DNA of 35,047 nucleotides from SHLQ01 sp051011575 (lineage in GTDB: Bacteria; Actinomycetota; Acidimicrobiia; Acidimicrobiales; SHLQ01): positions 1-35,047 of the forward strand of contig JBPCTR010000047.1 in the NCBI GenBank assembly GCA_051011575.1. Direction: 5' to 3'. The notes below the pieces were generated by a model, which was not told the DNA's origin, ran no database searches, and saw only the letters and a list, made by a program, of their open reading frames with translations. This document shows, one piece after another, positions 1-8,597 of this stretch; the first letter of the stretch is position 1; each line of letters opens with the position of its first letter. Position numbers and translations under genes: made by a program.

Positions 1-1
1 C

Positions 2-1453
2 ACCTGTTCGGTCGCCTGCAAGAACCTGTGGACCGATCGCGAAGGCGCGGAATACATGTGGTGGAACAACGTCGAGACCCGGCCCGGAACCGGCTACCCA
101 ACCGGCTGGGAGGATCAGGACCACTACAAGGGCGGATGGCACCGCGACGAGAAAGGAAGACTCAAGCTCATCCTTCACTCGAAGGCGGGTGGGCTCGGGA
201 AGCTGTTCTACAACCCGTCCCTGCCGGAACTCGACGACTACTACGACCCGTTCACGTTCAAGTACGGCGACCTGTTCGACGCTCCACACTCGGACCAGCA
301 GCCGACCGCCGTACCCATCTCCAAGATCAGCGGCAAGTCGATGGAGATATCGAGCGGTCCGAACTGGGACGATGATCTCGGTGGCTCAGAGATCTACGCT
401 CGCAACGATCCGGCCCTCGAGGGCGTCGACGACGAGGTTCGAGCACAGATGGAGGAGCTCGAACGCGTCGTCTTCAACTACCTGCCGCGCATCTGCAACC
501 ACTGTCTGAATCCAGCGTGTGTTGCGGCCTGCCCGAGCGGTGCGATCTACAAGCGCGGCGAGGACGGTGTGGTGCTCGTCAATGAGGACAAATGCCGCGG
601 TTGGCGCATGTGTGTCTCGGCCTGCCCGTACAAGAAGGTCTATTACAACTGGACGTCGGGAAAATCGGAGAAATGTATTCTCTGCTTCCCCCGAATGGAG
701 ACGGGGCAGGCGCCTGCCTGCGCCCAGTCATGTGTGGGTCGGATTCGGTACATGGGCGTTCTCCTGTACGACGCCGACCGAATTGCCGACATGGTCGCGC
801 TGCCCGACGACGAACTTCTCGACGCGCAACTCGACGCCATCCTCGATCCCTTCGACGAACGGGTGGTGGCCGCTGCCAACGCTGAAGGCATCGATGATGG
901 CTGGATCGATGCCGCCCGTGAGTCGCCGGTGTACAAGTTCGTGAAGGAGTGGGGCATGGCACTCCCGCTCCATCCTGAATATCGAACCGCAGCAATGATG
1001 TTCTACATCCCGCCGCTCTCGCCGGTCATGAGCACGATCGAGCGCAACATGGTGAAGCTCGATCTGCCCGAGGAGCGGGCCGACTTCGAGTTGCTCGACG
1101 AACTCGACAAGGCGCGGATGCCGATCCAGTACCTCGCAAATCTGTTCTCGGTCGGCGACGAGGAACCGATCCGTGACGTGCTTCGGATCATGCTCGCGGT
1201 GCGCACGTACAAGAGACGACAGAGTGTTGATCAGTCGATCGACGAGACGACCATCGAGATGCTCGAGGCCGCGGGACTCACAGAGGATCGGGCGGAGGAG
1301 ATCTACAAGCTCACGACGATTCCCACACTCGAAGATCGGTTCGTCTTCCCCCCGTATCACCGCGAGATGTCGATCGAGGAGCTGAACGATCCGCTCGTCC
1401 ACAAGGGGTCGACCGGATTCGGCTATGTCCAAGCACCCGTCCGAGGGGCCTAG
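2..1453 (+). CDS. narH: Respiratory nitrate reductase beta subunit NarH (5' end missing)
   Basis: Electron-transfer subunit of membrane-bound nitrate reductase NarGHI. It passes electrons from the NarI hemes through iron-sulfur clusters to the molybdenum subunit NarG on the cytoplasmic side. The reading frame is open from base 2, so the start and the first residues lie outside the window; an ATG at 56 is internal, because conserved sequence (TCSVACKNLWT) precedes it. Visible cluster ligands include CNHCLNPACVAACP, CRGWRMCVSACP and CILCFPRMETGQAPACAQSC. The Trp in CRGWRMC replaces a Cys, as is usual in NarH and gives the [3Fe-4S] cluster. The gene ends with TAG directly abutting narJ. narG should lie just upstream, outside the window. 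Identification is firm. Confidence 0.97.
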   Translation, partial: TCSVACKNLWTDREGAEYMWWNNVETRPGTGYPTGWEDQDHYKGGWHRDEKGRLKLILHSKAGGLGKLFYNPSLPELDDYYDPFTFKYGDLFDAPHSDQQPTAVPISKISGKSMEISSGPNWDDDLGGSEIYARNDPALEGVDDEVRAQMEELERVVFNYLPRICNHCLNPACVAACPSGAIYKRGEDGVVLVNEDKCRGWRMCVSACPYKKVYYNWTSGKSEKCILCFPRMETGQAPACAQSCVGRIRYMGVLLYDADRIADMVALPDDELLDAQLDAILDPFDERVVAAANAEGIDDGWIDAARESPVYKFVKEWGMALPLHPEYRTAAMMFYIPPLSPVMSTIERNMVKLDLPEERADFELLDELDKARMPIQYLANLFSVGDEEPIRDVLRIMLAVRTYKRRQSVDQSIDETTIEMLEAAGLTEDRAEEIYKLTTIPTLEDRFVFPPYHREMSIEELNDPLVHKGSTGFGYVQAPVRGA

Positions 1454-1972
1454 ATGCACCCCGCAGAAGTCGTCGCCCTCGGATTCCGCTATCCGAACCC
1501 GGGGAGTATCGACGCCCTGTCGGCGGCCGTTGCGTCGTCCTCGCGCGGCGTCGCTCACCGCCGCATGAAGGACTTCGTCGACGCCGTGCGCCAACTCGAA
1601 TTGGGCCAGTGGGAAGAGCTGCACACCCGCACACTTGATTTGTCGCCCGCATTCATTCCGTATGTGGGTCATGTCGTATGGGGAGAGAACTATCGGCGAG
1701 GGGAATTCATGGCCGACCTCACGCGAGAAATGCGCGACATCGGCGTCGAGCTGTACGGGGAGCTACCCGATCACATCGAACCCATCCTGCGGTACGTCGC
1801 CGTGGCCCACGCACCGCGGCCCGACCTGATCGAGGTCTTGGCCGGGGCCGTTCGCGACATGCAGTCGACGCTCGAGGCGGCGGACAAACGGAACCCCTAC
1901 CGCCATCTGCTCGCGGCGACGATGGCGGTCGTCCAGGATCTGCACCCGGTCACGATCGGAGCTGAACGATGA
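1454..1972 (+). CDS. narJ: Nitrate reductase assembly chaperone NarJ
   Basis: Cytoplasmic chaperone of the TorD/NarJ family that holds apo-NarGH until the molybdenum cofactor and iron-sulfur clusters are inserted, then permits attachment to NarI. The 172-residue all-alpha-type sequence contains the family block DLSPAFIPYVGHVVWGENYR followed by RGEFMADL, matching the usual DLSP...H..GE..RG..L pattern. The ATG follows the narH stop with no gap, and the 3' end overlaps narI by four bases (ATGA), so the three genes are read from one mRNA. The length is at the short end for actinobacterial NarJ. It is not a structural subunit of the mature enzyme. Confidence 0.93.
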   Translation: MHPAEVVALGFRYPNPGSIDALSAAVASSSRGVAHRRMKDFVDAVRQLELGQWEELHTRTLDLSPAFIPYVGHVVWGENYRRGEFMADLTREMRDIGVELYGELPDHIEPILRYVAVAHAPRPDLIEVLAGAVRDMQSTLEAADKRNPYRHLLAATMAVVQDLHPVTIGAER

Positions 1973-2688
1973 CCACGAATGAACTCCTGTTCGGCATCTT
2001 CCCGTACGTTGCTCTCGCGTTGATGGTCGTCGTGACCATCATCAGATGGCGACGACACCCCTTCACCGTGTCGTCGTTGTCGTCGCAGCTGCTGGAGAGC
2101 CGCCGGCTGTACTGGGGGTCGGTGCCTTTCCATTGGGGTCTGTCCCTCGTGCTGCTCGCGCATCTCGGGGCGTTGCTCGTGCCGCGGGGTTTCGAGGTGT
2201 GGAATGGCGCACCGTTGCGCCTCTACGCCCTCGAGGCGACCGGGCTGGCCCTCGGACTGTGGGCCGCTTTCGGCCTGTTCAATTTGATGTACCGACGGTT
2301 CACCAACAGCCGAGTGCGGGCCGTGAGTACACCGATGGATCACGTCGTGTTGACAATCCTGGCGGTGCAGATCGTGACCGGGATCTGGATCGCCGTCGGC
2401 TATCGGTGGGGTTCGTTTTGGGGGACATCGGTCTTCGTTCCCTATGTCCGGTCGATTTTCACGTTGGACCCAAAGCCCGAGTTCGTCGATCCGTTGCCAC
2501 TCGTACTCCAACTCCACGCGTTCATGTTCTGGGTGTTCCTCGCCGTCTTCCCGTTCAGCCGACTCGTGCACATCATCACGCTTCCGTTGGGTTATCTCAC
2601 CCGCCCATGGCAACGCGTGGTTCGCATGAGGCAGGCGCCGGCCGGCTACCACCCGACATCGGATCGCCCGCTCGAACGATCACGTTGA
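1969..2688 (+). CDS. narI: Respiratory nitrate reductase gamma subunit NarI (diheme cytochrome b)
   Basis: Membrane anchor that oxidises quinol and feeds electrons through two b hemes to NarH. The 239-residue protein shows five hydrophobic segments. The four expected heme ligands are in place: His55 and His65 (ten apart, in FHWGLSLVLLAH) and His183 and His201 (eighteen apart, in the LHAFMFW...RLVH segment). This is the spacing of E. coli NarI His56/66 and His187/205. The start is an ATG overlapping the narJ stop (ATGA), indicating translational coupling. The next gene, an Rrf2 regulator, begins 34 bases downstream on the same strand and may be co-transcribed. Confidence 0.96.
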   Translation: MTTNELLFGIFPYVALALMVVVTIIRWRRHPFTVSSLSSQLLESRRLYWGSVPFHWGLSLVLLAHLGALLVPRGFEVWNGAPLRLYALEATGLALGLWAAFGLFNLMYRRFTNSRVRAVSTPMDHVVLTILAVQIVTGIWIAVGYRWGSFWGTSVFVPYVRSIFTLDPKPEFVDPLPLVLQLHAFMFWVFLAVFPFSRLVHIITLPLGYLTRPWQRVVRMRQAPAGYHPTSDRPLERSR

Positions 2689-2722
2689 ACCTGATGGCGG
2701 TTCGTGGCCGGAGATCTCGGCG

Positions 2723-3136
2723 ATGAAGCTCGACATCACCCGCAAGACGGATCTTGCGGTGCGGGTACTACAGGTCCTGGCTAAGGACGGCGGCCGCACG
2801 AAGGGGTCGGAGCTCGCGGAGAGGATTGGGGCAACGGCGTCGTTTCTTCCGCAGGTGGTCGCGCCGCTCGTGCAACAGCGGTGGGTGCGATCGGATCCCG
2901 GGCCAACGGGTGGCTACGCGTTGGCGGTCGATCTCGACGACATCTCGGTGCTCGATGTGATCGAGGCGGTCGAGGGTCCCACGGAGACAGAACACTGCGT
3001 ACTCGATGGACGACGGTGCAAAGACGCGGGACACTGCGTGATTCACGACGCGTGGACCCTCGCCCGATCGCAGTTCCTCGGAGAGCTCGCGGCCACGTCG
3101 CTGAACGACATCGACGGCCAGTCGCAACCGTCTTGA
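2723..3136 (+). CDS. Rrf2-family iron-sulfur regulator, NsrR-like
   Basis: Small (137 aa) winged-helix transcription factor of the Rrf2 family. Residues about 1-75 form the DNA-binding part. The C-terminal loop carries Cys92, Cys99 and Cys105, the three-cysteine arrangement used to hold an Fe-S cluster in IscR and NsrR. Asp10 in RKTDLAVR aligns with the Asp that completes the cluster in Streptomyces NsrR (KFTDLALR). Known NsrR proteins sense nitric oxide, which nitrate and nitrite respiration generate, so its place directly after narI fits a role as NO or Fe-S sensor for this region. The Cys spacing is CX6C-X5C rather than CX5CX5C. The exact ligand and regulon are inference; an IscR-like or other Rrf2 role is possible. 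Confidence 0.85.
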   Translation: MKLDITRKTDLAVRVLQVLAKDGGRTKGSELAERIGATASFLPQVVAPLVQQRWVRSDPGPTGGYALAVDLDDISVLDVIEAVEGPTETEHCVLDGRRCKDAGHCVIHDAWTLARSQFLGELAATSLNDIDGQSQPS

Positions 3137-3212
3137 ATATTCGCGTGCATCCTGTCTCGCCCGAGAGGAAGATGCCGTCAGGAGAAGACGACAATCGCAC
3201 TGGAGGCGAACG

Positions 3213-4136
3213 ATGGTCGATGGACGAGCGGTGGTGTTGGGAGCCGGCCCGGTAGGACGAGCGCTGGTCGACAGACTGCACGCATCCGGATCGCAGATTC
3301 GAGTGGTTACGAGAAGTGGCCATGCCGACGTGCCCGATGACGTCGAGGTGGTGGCTGCCGATGTGAGCAAGTCCGATGACGCCGTCGCGGCATGCAGGAA
3401 CGCCGACATCGTGTACAGCTGTGTAGGGATGAACTATCAGGGTTGGCCAGAGCTGTGGCCTCCGATGATGGCCGGAATGCTCGACGGTGCCGCGGCCGCC
3501 CAGGCCCGTTTCGTTTTCATGGACAACTGCTACATGTACGGACCGGTGTCAGTACCGATGACCGAAGATCTCCCGCTCACGACGTATGGTCGCAAACCGG
3601 CGACGCGCGCAAAGATCACCAGACTGTGGCAGGACGCGCACGGGGCGGGCCGGGTCGAGTCGGCATCGGTTCGGGCAAGCGACTTCTACGGCCCGGGTGT
3701 GCTCAACGCCGCGCTGGGCGAACGGTCGATCGGCCGCTTGGCCGAGGGTAAACCGGCGCAGATCGTGGGGGATCCCGATCAACTCCATTCGTTTGCCTAC
3801 GTGCCCGATATCGCTCGGGCGCTCGAGACCGTCGGCGCGGCCGACGATGCGATGGGGGAGGCCTGGAACGTTCCCAACGCGCCCGAGAAGACCATGCGCG
3901 AGATCCTCCAGGCGTTGGCGGCCGAGCTGGGTCAACCGCTGAAGGTGCAATCGATGCCGAAGCCACTCATGTCGATCCTCAGCTTCGTGAATGCAGACGT
4001 TCGGGAGCTCAAGGAGATGATGTACCAGTGGGAGCGTCCGTTCATCGTCGATTCGACGAAGTTCGAGACCAGGTTCTGGCATGACCCCACGCCGTGGGCG
4101 GAAGGGATCAAGGCCACCGCCGCCGCCTGGTCCTGA
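3213..4136 (+). CDS. NAD(P)-dependent epimerase/dehydratase-like protein (extended SDR, atypical)
   Basis: Soluble Rossmann-fold protein of 307 residues related to NAD-dependent epimerases and dehydratases. The N-terminal nucleotide-binding loop reads VVLGAGPVGRAL (about residues 7-18), and an acidic strand end (AADVS) follows about 30 residues later. The segment MDNCYMYGP (103-111) corresponds to the SS..VYG block of the family. The classical YxxxK catalytic pair is not clear: the nearest candidate is Tyr125 with Lys128 (YGRK) or Lys134. A substrate-binding role or altered chemistry is therefore possible. The ATG is preceded by GGAGG at 3202-3206. It converges on doeB with 19 bases between stops. 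Substrate unknown. Confidence 0.85.
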   Translation: MVDGRAVVLGAGPVGRALVDRLHASGSQIRVVTRSGHADVPDDVEVVAADVSKSDDAVAACRNADIVYSCVGMNYQGWPELWPPMMAGMLDGAAAAQARFVFMDNCYMYGPVSVPMTEDLPLTTYGRKPATRAKITRLWQDAHGAGRVESASVRASDFYGPGVLNAALGERSIGRLAEGKPAQIVGDPDQLHSFAYVPDIARALETVGAADDAMGEAWNVPNAPEKTMREILQALAAELGQPLKVQSMPKPLMSILSFVNADVRELKEMMYQWERPFIVDSTKFETRFWHDPTPWAEGIKATAAAWS

Positions 4137-4155
4137 CGCAACCGCCGCCGCGAGC

Positions 4156-5163
4156 TCACATCGCGTCGACGACCCGGGCCTGCATGGCGATGGCGTCGCC
4201 AAGGTGCACGAGACCGGGAAAATGGCGCATGGCGAGGATGCCGTCGATCGTCGCGTGATAATCGCGCGGTTCACCCCCGAGATGCACCGGGTCGTGCACG
4301 CGAGCGATCACCTGGCCCTCAGAGATGGGATCGCCCAGCGCGACGACCCACTCGATGAGGCCCTCGGACTCGCTGGTCACATACGCACCCTCGAGGGGCA
4401 CGTCGATGTAGGTCGTTGGGGAAGACTCCGTCTCGCCTGTGAGCACGCCGGCTTCCTTCAGCACGTTCCGAACGCCCCGCAGGGTGATCTCGGCCCAATC
4501 GGGTCGGGTCGTGCCGGTACCACCGAGCTCCGTGGTCATGAACGACGTGCCCGACGACTCCACGAGGGTGTCCCACATGCCGATCGTGTCGATCTCGACC
4601 AGCTTGCACGTGTAGGGCGCCGCGAACGCTTTCGCGAACGTCCAACCCTTCTCTTCTGCGACAGGATCGTCGAGCACATGGGTGCACGCCATCGGCACGA
4701 ACTCGAGCGTTTTCCCACCGTCGTGGATGTCGACGACGAGGTCGGCGAGCGGGAGCAGGTGGCGTGCCATGTAGTCAGCGATCTTCTCGGTGATCGTGCC
4801 GTCGGGACGTCCGGGGAAGGCCCGGTTCAGGTTGCCCTTGTCGATCGGTGACGTGCGGGTTCCGGCGGCGAACGCCGGCTGGTTCATCGTGGGGACGGCG
4901 ATCACTCGACCGGTCACTTCGGCCACGTCGATCGAGCTGATCAGCCGCAACAGCGCCAGCGGACCCTGGTATTCGTCACCGTGGTTGCCGCCGGTGAGGA
5001 GGACGGTTGGGCCTTCGCCGTTCTTGATCACGGCGATCGGCACCATCACCGCGCCGTACGCCGACCCATCGTGGCTGTGCGGCACCTTGAAGTGCCCGTG
5101 ATGGGCGCCGTCCAGGTCGAACGGGATGGTGGGCGAGACGGGTGATGGCATCAATTCGGTCAT
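4156..5163 (-). CDS. doeB: N-acetyl-L-2,4-diaminobutyrate deacetylase (DoeB-like, aspartoacylase family)
   Basis: Zinc-dependent deacylase of the succinylglutamate desuccinylase/aspartoacylase family. In ectoine catabolism DoeB removes acetate from N-alpha-acetyl-diaminobutyrate. The 335-residue protein has the zinc site HGDE (His61, Glu64) and His147 in DIHDGG, and the substrate-binding block NLNRAFPG (about 111-118). A C-terminal beta domain with EGAYVTSESEGLIEWV resembles the family's extra domain. The ATG lies one base after the doeA stop, so the two are an operon. The family alone would allow other acyl-amino acid substrates; the neighbour DoeA makes the ectoine assignment likely. Confidence 0.88.
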   Translation of the reverse strand: MTELMPSPVSPTIPFDLDGAHHGHFKVPHSHDGSAYGAVMVPIAVIKNGEGPTVLLTGGNHGDEYQGPLALLRLISSIDVAEVTGRVIAVPTMNQPAFAAGTRTSPIDKGNLNRAFPGRPDGTITEKIADYMARHLLPLADLVVDIHDGGKTLEFVPMACTHVLDDPVAEEKGWTFAKAFAAPYTCKLVEIDTIGMWDTLVESSGTSFMTTELGGTGTTRPDWAEITLRGVRNVLKEAGVLTGETESSPTTYIDVPLEGAYVTSESEGLIEWVVALGDPISEGQVIARVHDPVHLGGEPRDYHATIDGILAMRHFPGLVHLGDAIAMQARVVDAM

Positions 5164-5164
5164 G

Positions 5165-6349
5165 TCACTCCTTGACGAACAGCATGCGGGGGACGTTGGC
5201 GAGAGGCTCGGAGCCCTCTGGGGTGATCAACACCGATTCGGTGATCTCCATACCCCAGTCGTCCTGCCAGAGCGCCGGCATGAAATGGAAGGTCATGCCC
5301 GGTTGAAACTCGGTGGTGTCGCCGGGGCGGATGCTGATGTTCCTCTCACCCCAGTCGGGCGGGTAGCTCAACCCGATCGAGTAGCCTGCCCGGCTTTGCT
5401 TGTCGAAGCCGTGCGCTCGCAGCTCGGTGATGAACGCGGCGTGCATGTCTTCGCATGTGTTGCCCGGCTTGGCGGCGGCAAGGCCCGCGTCGATCGACGA
5501 GATGAGCGCGGCCTCGGCGTCGAACCACTTCTGCTCCGGTGTTCCGAGAAATACGGTTCGACACAGGGGCACGTGATACCGCTTGTGCACACCGGCTATT
5601 TCGAAGAAGGTACCCACCCCTTTCTCGAACGGCTTGTCGTCCCAGGTGAGGTGGGCTGCAGTCGCGTCGACCCCGGTGGGGGCGAGCGGCGCGATCGCCG
5701 GATAGCCGCCGCCGTGTTCGGGGGTCCCGCTGATCGCCACCTGGTAGATCTCGGCGATCAGATCGTTCTTCCGCATTCCCGCTTCCATCCGATCGAGGAC
5801 GTGGGCGTGCATGTTCTCGACGATCGTGCCGGCGATGCGCATGTACTCGATCTCGCGAGGTGACTTGACGAGCCGCTGCCAGTTCACGAGCGCGGTGGCA
5901 TCGCTGAACGTGGCCTCGGGCAACCCTGCGACCAGCGCGTCGTGGGCCCGCGGTGAGTAGTAGTAGTTGTCCAACTCGACGCCGATTCGCATCGAACCCC
6001 AGCCGCGATCGGCGATCACGCTGGCGAGGTGCTCCGACGCGTGCCGCTCAGTGGACATCACGTAGTGGTCGGCGTAACCCACGATGTCGTCTTTGGGCAG
6101 GTAGGTCGTGCGGAGAGCGCCCGGTGCATCCATTCCCCGGCCGAACCAGATTGGTCCGTCGTCCGGCCCGACGATCACGCACTGCGGCGTGTAGAACGAC
6201 CAGCCGTCGTAGCCGGTGAGCCACGCCATGTTCGAAGGATCCGGAACGACCAACACGTCGATGCCGGCAACGTCCATCGCCCGTCGAGTCTTTGCCAGCC
6301 GGTCGGCGAACTCTTGACGGGTGAAGTCGACCTCCGGCCTCTCGATCAT
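5165..6349 (-). CDS. doeA: Ectoine hydrolase DoeA (M24 peptidase fold)
   Basis: Cytoplasmic enzyme that opens the ring of the compatible solute ectoine to give N-acetyl-diaminobutyrate. The protein (394 aa) has the two-domain creatinase/prolidase layout: N-terminal domain to about residue 165 (WLTGYDGWSFYTPQ), then a pita-bread domain. The usual M24 metal aspartates are not seen in FFEIAGVHKRYHVPLCRT, while a late MEITESVLIT glutamate block is kept; such departures suit an ectoine hydrolase-type member rather than an aminopeptidase. No good ribosome binding site precedes the ATG, but a TAGAGT -10 box ends six bases before it, suggesting an independent leaderless transcript. It is followed by doeB one base later. 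Confidence 0.9.
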   Translation of the reverse strand: MIERPEVDFTRQEFADRLAKTRRAMDVAGIDVLVVPDPSNMAWLTGYDGWSFYTPQCVIVGPDDGPIWFGRGMDAPGALRTTYLPKDDIVGYADHYVMSTERHASEHLASVIADRGWGSMRIGVELDNYYYSPRAHDALVAGLPEATFSDATALVNWQRLVKSPREIEYMRIAGTIVENMHAHVLDRMEAGMRKNDLIAEIYQVAISGTPEHGGGYPAIAPLAPTGVDATAAHLTWDDKPFEKGVGTFFEIAGVHKRYHVPLCRTVFLGTPEQKWFDAEAALISSIDAGLAAAKPGNTCEDMHAAFITELRAHGFDKQSRAGYSIGLSYPPDWGERNISIRPGDTTEFQPGMTFHFMPALWQDDWGMEITESVLITPEGSEPLANVPRMLFVKE

Positions 6350-6355
6350 GTCGGG

Positions 6356-6361
6356 ACTCTA
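6356..6361 (-). promoter_or_regulatory. -10 box (TAGAGT) for leaderless doeA mRNA
   Basis: On the minus strand TAGAGT lies six bases upstream of the doeA ATG at 6349, placing the expected transcription start on the A of ATG. No Shine-Dalgarno sequence is present. It would let doeAB be transcribed apart from the two dehydrogenase genes upstream. Confidence 0.5.
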
Positions 6362-6384
6362 CGCGCACCCCTGGCGGCGACTCG

Positions 6385-7272
6385 CTATTCGGCGCCACGC
6401 AAATGTACGGCCACGTCACCCATATCGCGAAGACCTGCACCGGCCTCGATCATGTCCGTGATGACAGCCAGGTTCGCTGTGGCCTGAGGCATCCCCGTGC
6501 CAACACTCCTCGCCAGTTCGAGAATCAGGCCGAGGTCCTTGGCCGCCAACTCTGCGGTGAAGGTGATGGGCGTGGTACCCGGCTTCTCGAACACCTCCTT
6601 GCGATAGTGCACAACCGGTGCTCCTACTGCCGAGTTGCTGAAGATGTCGTACGCGACCGAGCGGTCGATGCCGGCTCGTTCGGCCATGACCAACGACTCG
6701 GCCACGGCCTGGTTGATCCCGTACAACACCGAGTTGACGGCCAGCTTGATCGCTGCGCCGGTACCGTTCCCTCCGACACGAACCACCCGATCGGTGATGC
6801 CTTCGAGAACCGGCATCACCCGATCGATCTGCGTGTCGTCTCCCGCCGCCATGACCAGGAGTGCCCGCGACTCGACCGCGGCCACACTTCCCGATACCGG
6901 CGCTTCCACCAACGCGGCGCCGGCCGCCTCAACCGCTTGGCGCGCCGCGTTCGTCAACTCGATTCCCGTCGTGCCCATGTCGACGACCACGTCTCCGGCC
7001 GATAGGCCGGCCGCAAGACCATCGGGCCCCTCGAGCACCGCCATCACTGCGGGACCATCGGCCAACATCAGCACCACGACGTCCGACGCTTCACCCAACT
7101 CGCGCAGGCCCGGGGGCACGCTCGCACCGGAAGTCGCCGCGAAATCTTTCGCCTTTTCGACCGACCGGTTGTACACAAGCAAATCGAAGCCGCGATCGGC
7201 GAGCTGGGTGGCCATGGGCATTCCCATCCGGCCGAGGCCGATGAAGCCGACGGTGAGCACTTCGGTGGTCAA
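6385..7272 (-). CDS. 3-hydroxyisobutyrate dehydrogenase-like NAD(P)-dependent oxidoreductase
   Basis: Beta-hydroxyacid dehydrogenase family member (295 aa) that would oxidise or reduce a small hydroxyacid with NAD(P). The N-terminal Rossmann loop is GFIGLGRMGMPMA (about residues 9-21). The substrate-binding block reads EAPVSGSVAAVESRALLVMA, and the catalytic lysine lies in GAAIKLAVN. The chosen start is TTG at 7272, which overlaps the TGA of the upstream alcohol dehydrogenase (TTGA) and has AGAGGA before it; a GTG at 7260 is the alternative. A much longer upstream frame is only read-through into the neighbour. The substrate is not evident; with doeA/doeB downstream, a role beside ectoine breakdown is possible but unproven. 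Confidence 0.88.
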   Translation of the reverse strand: MTTEVLTVGFIGLGRMGMPMATQLADRGFDLLVYNRSVEKAKDFAATSGASVPPGLRELGEASDVVVLMLADGPAVMAVLEGPDGLAAGLSAGDVVVDMGTTGIELTNAARQAVEAAGAALVEAPVSGSVAAVESRALLVMAAGDDTQIDRVMPVLEGITDRVVRVGGNGTGAAIKLAVNSVLYGINQAVAESLVMAERAGIDRSVAYDIFSNSAVGAPVVHYRKEVFEKPGTTPITFTAELAAKDLGLILELARSVGTGMPQATANLAVITDMIEAGAGLRDMGDVAVHLRGAE

Positions 7273-8384
7273 CGAATCCTCTGGGCGACGGGGTCCGCTG
7301 TGGCCCGAAACGGGCGGGTTGCTCCGATGCGAGGATCGAGGAGCGTCTTTATCGGCGTGGGCTGGCCTGTGGCCATGGGCTCGAGGCCTTTCTCGACGAG
7401 ATCCTCGAGCGGGATGACCTCGGGAGCGACTTCGGCCCACATCGTGGTCTCGTTCTCGAGGAGGTCGACGGCGTCGTTGAAGTCCGCTCCGAATGCGTGA
7501 GCAAGCGTTCCGATCAACTCCTTCTCCTGAAGCGCGACCGACAACAGATCGACCGCGATCGGCGTCTTCTGAAGCCCGACGACGACGACGCGCCCGCCAG
7601 GCTGAACCAGGTCGACTGCGGCCTCAAGCGCCGAGGGGGTTCCTGTGCACTCGTAGACGACAGACGGTCGCGGGGACAGAGAATCGAGCTGCTCCCGAAC
7701 TGGAGAATCGCGGTCCGTCAGCACCGCTCGTCCGGCGCCGAGCGCCTGCGCTCGCCGCAAACGATCGGCGTCGAGGTCGACCGCCGTAACGTCGGCGCCG
7801 ACGCTGGTCGCGGCATGTACGACGAACGAGCCGATCCCGCCCGCGCCCAGAACCACCGCCGACTCGTCCTCGCGCAATCGTCCGCGTCGCATGGCGTGAA
7901 CAGCGATCGACATCGGCTGGGCGAGCGCGGCGACGTCGGAGGACAGAGCACGGCCAGCAAGATTGGCGCACGCCGCGGCCGGAACTGTCGTGAACTCGGC
8001 CAGACCGCCATCGCGTTCCAAACCGACCGTGCTGTACGTGGTGCACAGATTGGTCCGACCCTCGTCGCATCGCAGGCAATGGCCGCACGAGACACCGGCA
8101 CCCGACGTGATCAGGTCGCCCTCGGCGAATCCGGCCACCGCGGAGCCCACGGCCGCGACGACCCCCGCGAACTCGTGACCCGGCACCATCGGACCCTCAT
8201 GGCCCGTGACGGCATGACGTCGGTCGATCGGGAACAGAGATGGGCCATGGGCGAACTCCGACACGTCGGTTCCACATATTCCGGCGGCAGCGATCGCGAC
8301 GAGGATTTCGTCATCGGCGGGTGCTGGAACCGGCACGTCCTCGAGGCGAATGTCGCGAGTCCCGTGGTATACCGCAGCCTTCAC
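7269..8384 (-). CDS. Zinc-dependent medium-chain alcohol dehydrogenase (butanediol/sorbitol dehydrogenase type)
   Basis: Medium-chain dehydrogenase/reductase of 371 residues. The catalytic zinc ligands are in GICGTD and PGHEFAG. The structural zinc loop has four cysteines in CGHCLRCDEGRTNLC. The NAD-binding loop is VVLGAGGIGSFV, followed by an acidic residue (VDLD) that favours NAD. The start is GTG at 8384 (MKAAVYHG after initiation), with GGAAGG six bases upstream; the open frame continues far upstream but has no family sequence there. It is translationally coupled to the next gene by a TTGA overlap. Members oxidise secondary alcohols or polyols; the specific substrate cannot be told from sequence. 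Confidence 0.92.
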   Translation of the reverse strand: MKAAVYHGTRDIRLEDVPVPAPADDEILVAIAAAGICGTDVSEFAHGPSLFPIDRRHAVTGHEGPMVPGHEFAGVVAAVGSAVAGFAEGDLITSGAGVSCGHCLRCDEGRTNLCTTYSTVGLERDGGLAEFTTVPAAACANLAGRALSSDVAALAQPMSIAVHAMRRGRLREDESAVVLGAGGIGSFVVHAATSVGADVTAVDLDADRLRRAQALGAGRAVLTDRDSPVREQLDSLSPRPSVVYECTGTPSALEAAVDLVQPGGRVVVVGLQKTPIAVDLLSVALQEKELIGTLAHAFGADFNDAVDLLENETTMWAEVAPEVIPLEDLVEKGLEPMATGQPTPIKTLLDPRIGATRPFRATADPVAQRIR

Positions 8385-8597
8385 CCGACACCTTCCCCTG
8401 TCGTCGTGATGCGCCGATTGTATTGCTCGCCACTGCTCGCGCAAAGGGCGAACGTGGCGGTGATCAAACATGTGGTCTGAACGCCGAGGGATGAGGTCCG
8501 TCGGTTTCGCCGGTCCTCCGGGAGGAGCGTTGTTGCTCGGCGGCACAGAGCGGTGCGCCAGAGCTACGGTGCCTGTCAAGGCCGCTGGAGGGCAATC

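Noticed and set aside
728..1672. Minus-strand open frame across narH and narJ
   Set aside because: It spans two well-identified genes on the plus strand and has no recognisable domain.
3147..3175. GCATCCT...AGGAAGATGC as an NsrR operator or hairpin
   Set aside because: One arm has an AAGATGC half-site, but the arms are unequal and the place is after the regulator gene rather than in a promoter; too weak to list.
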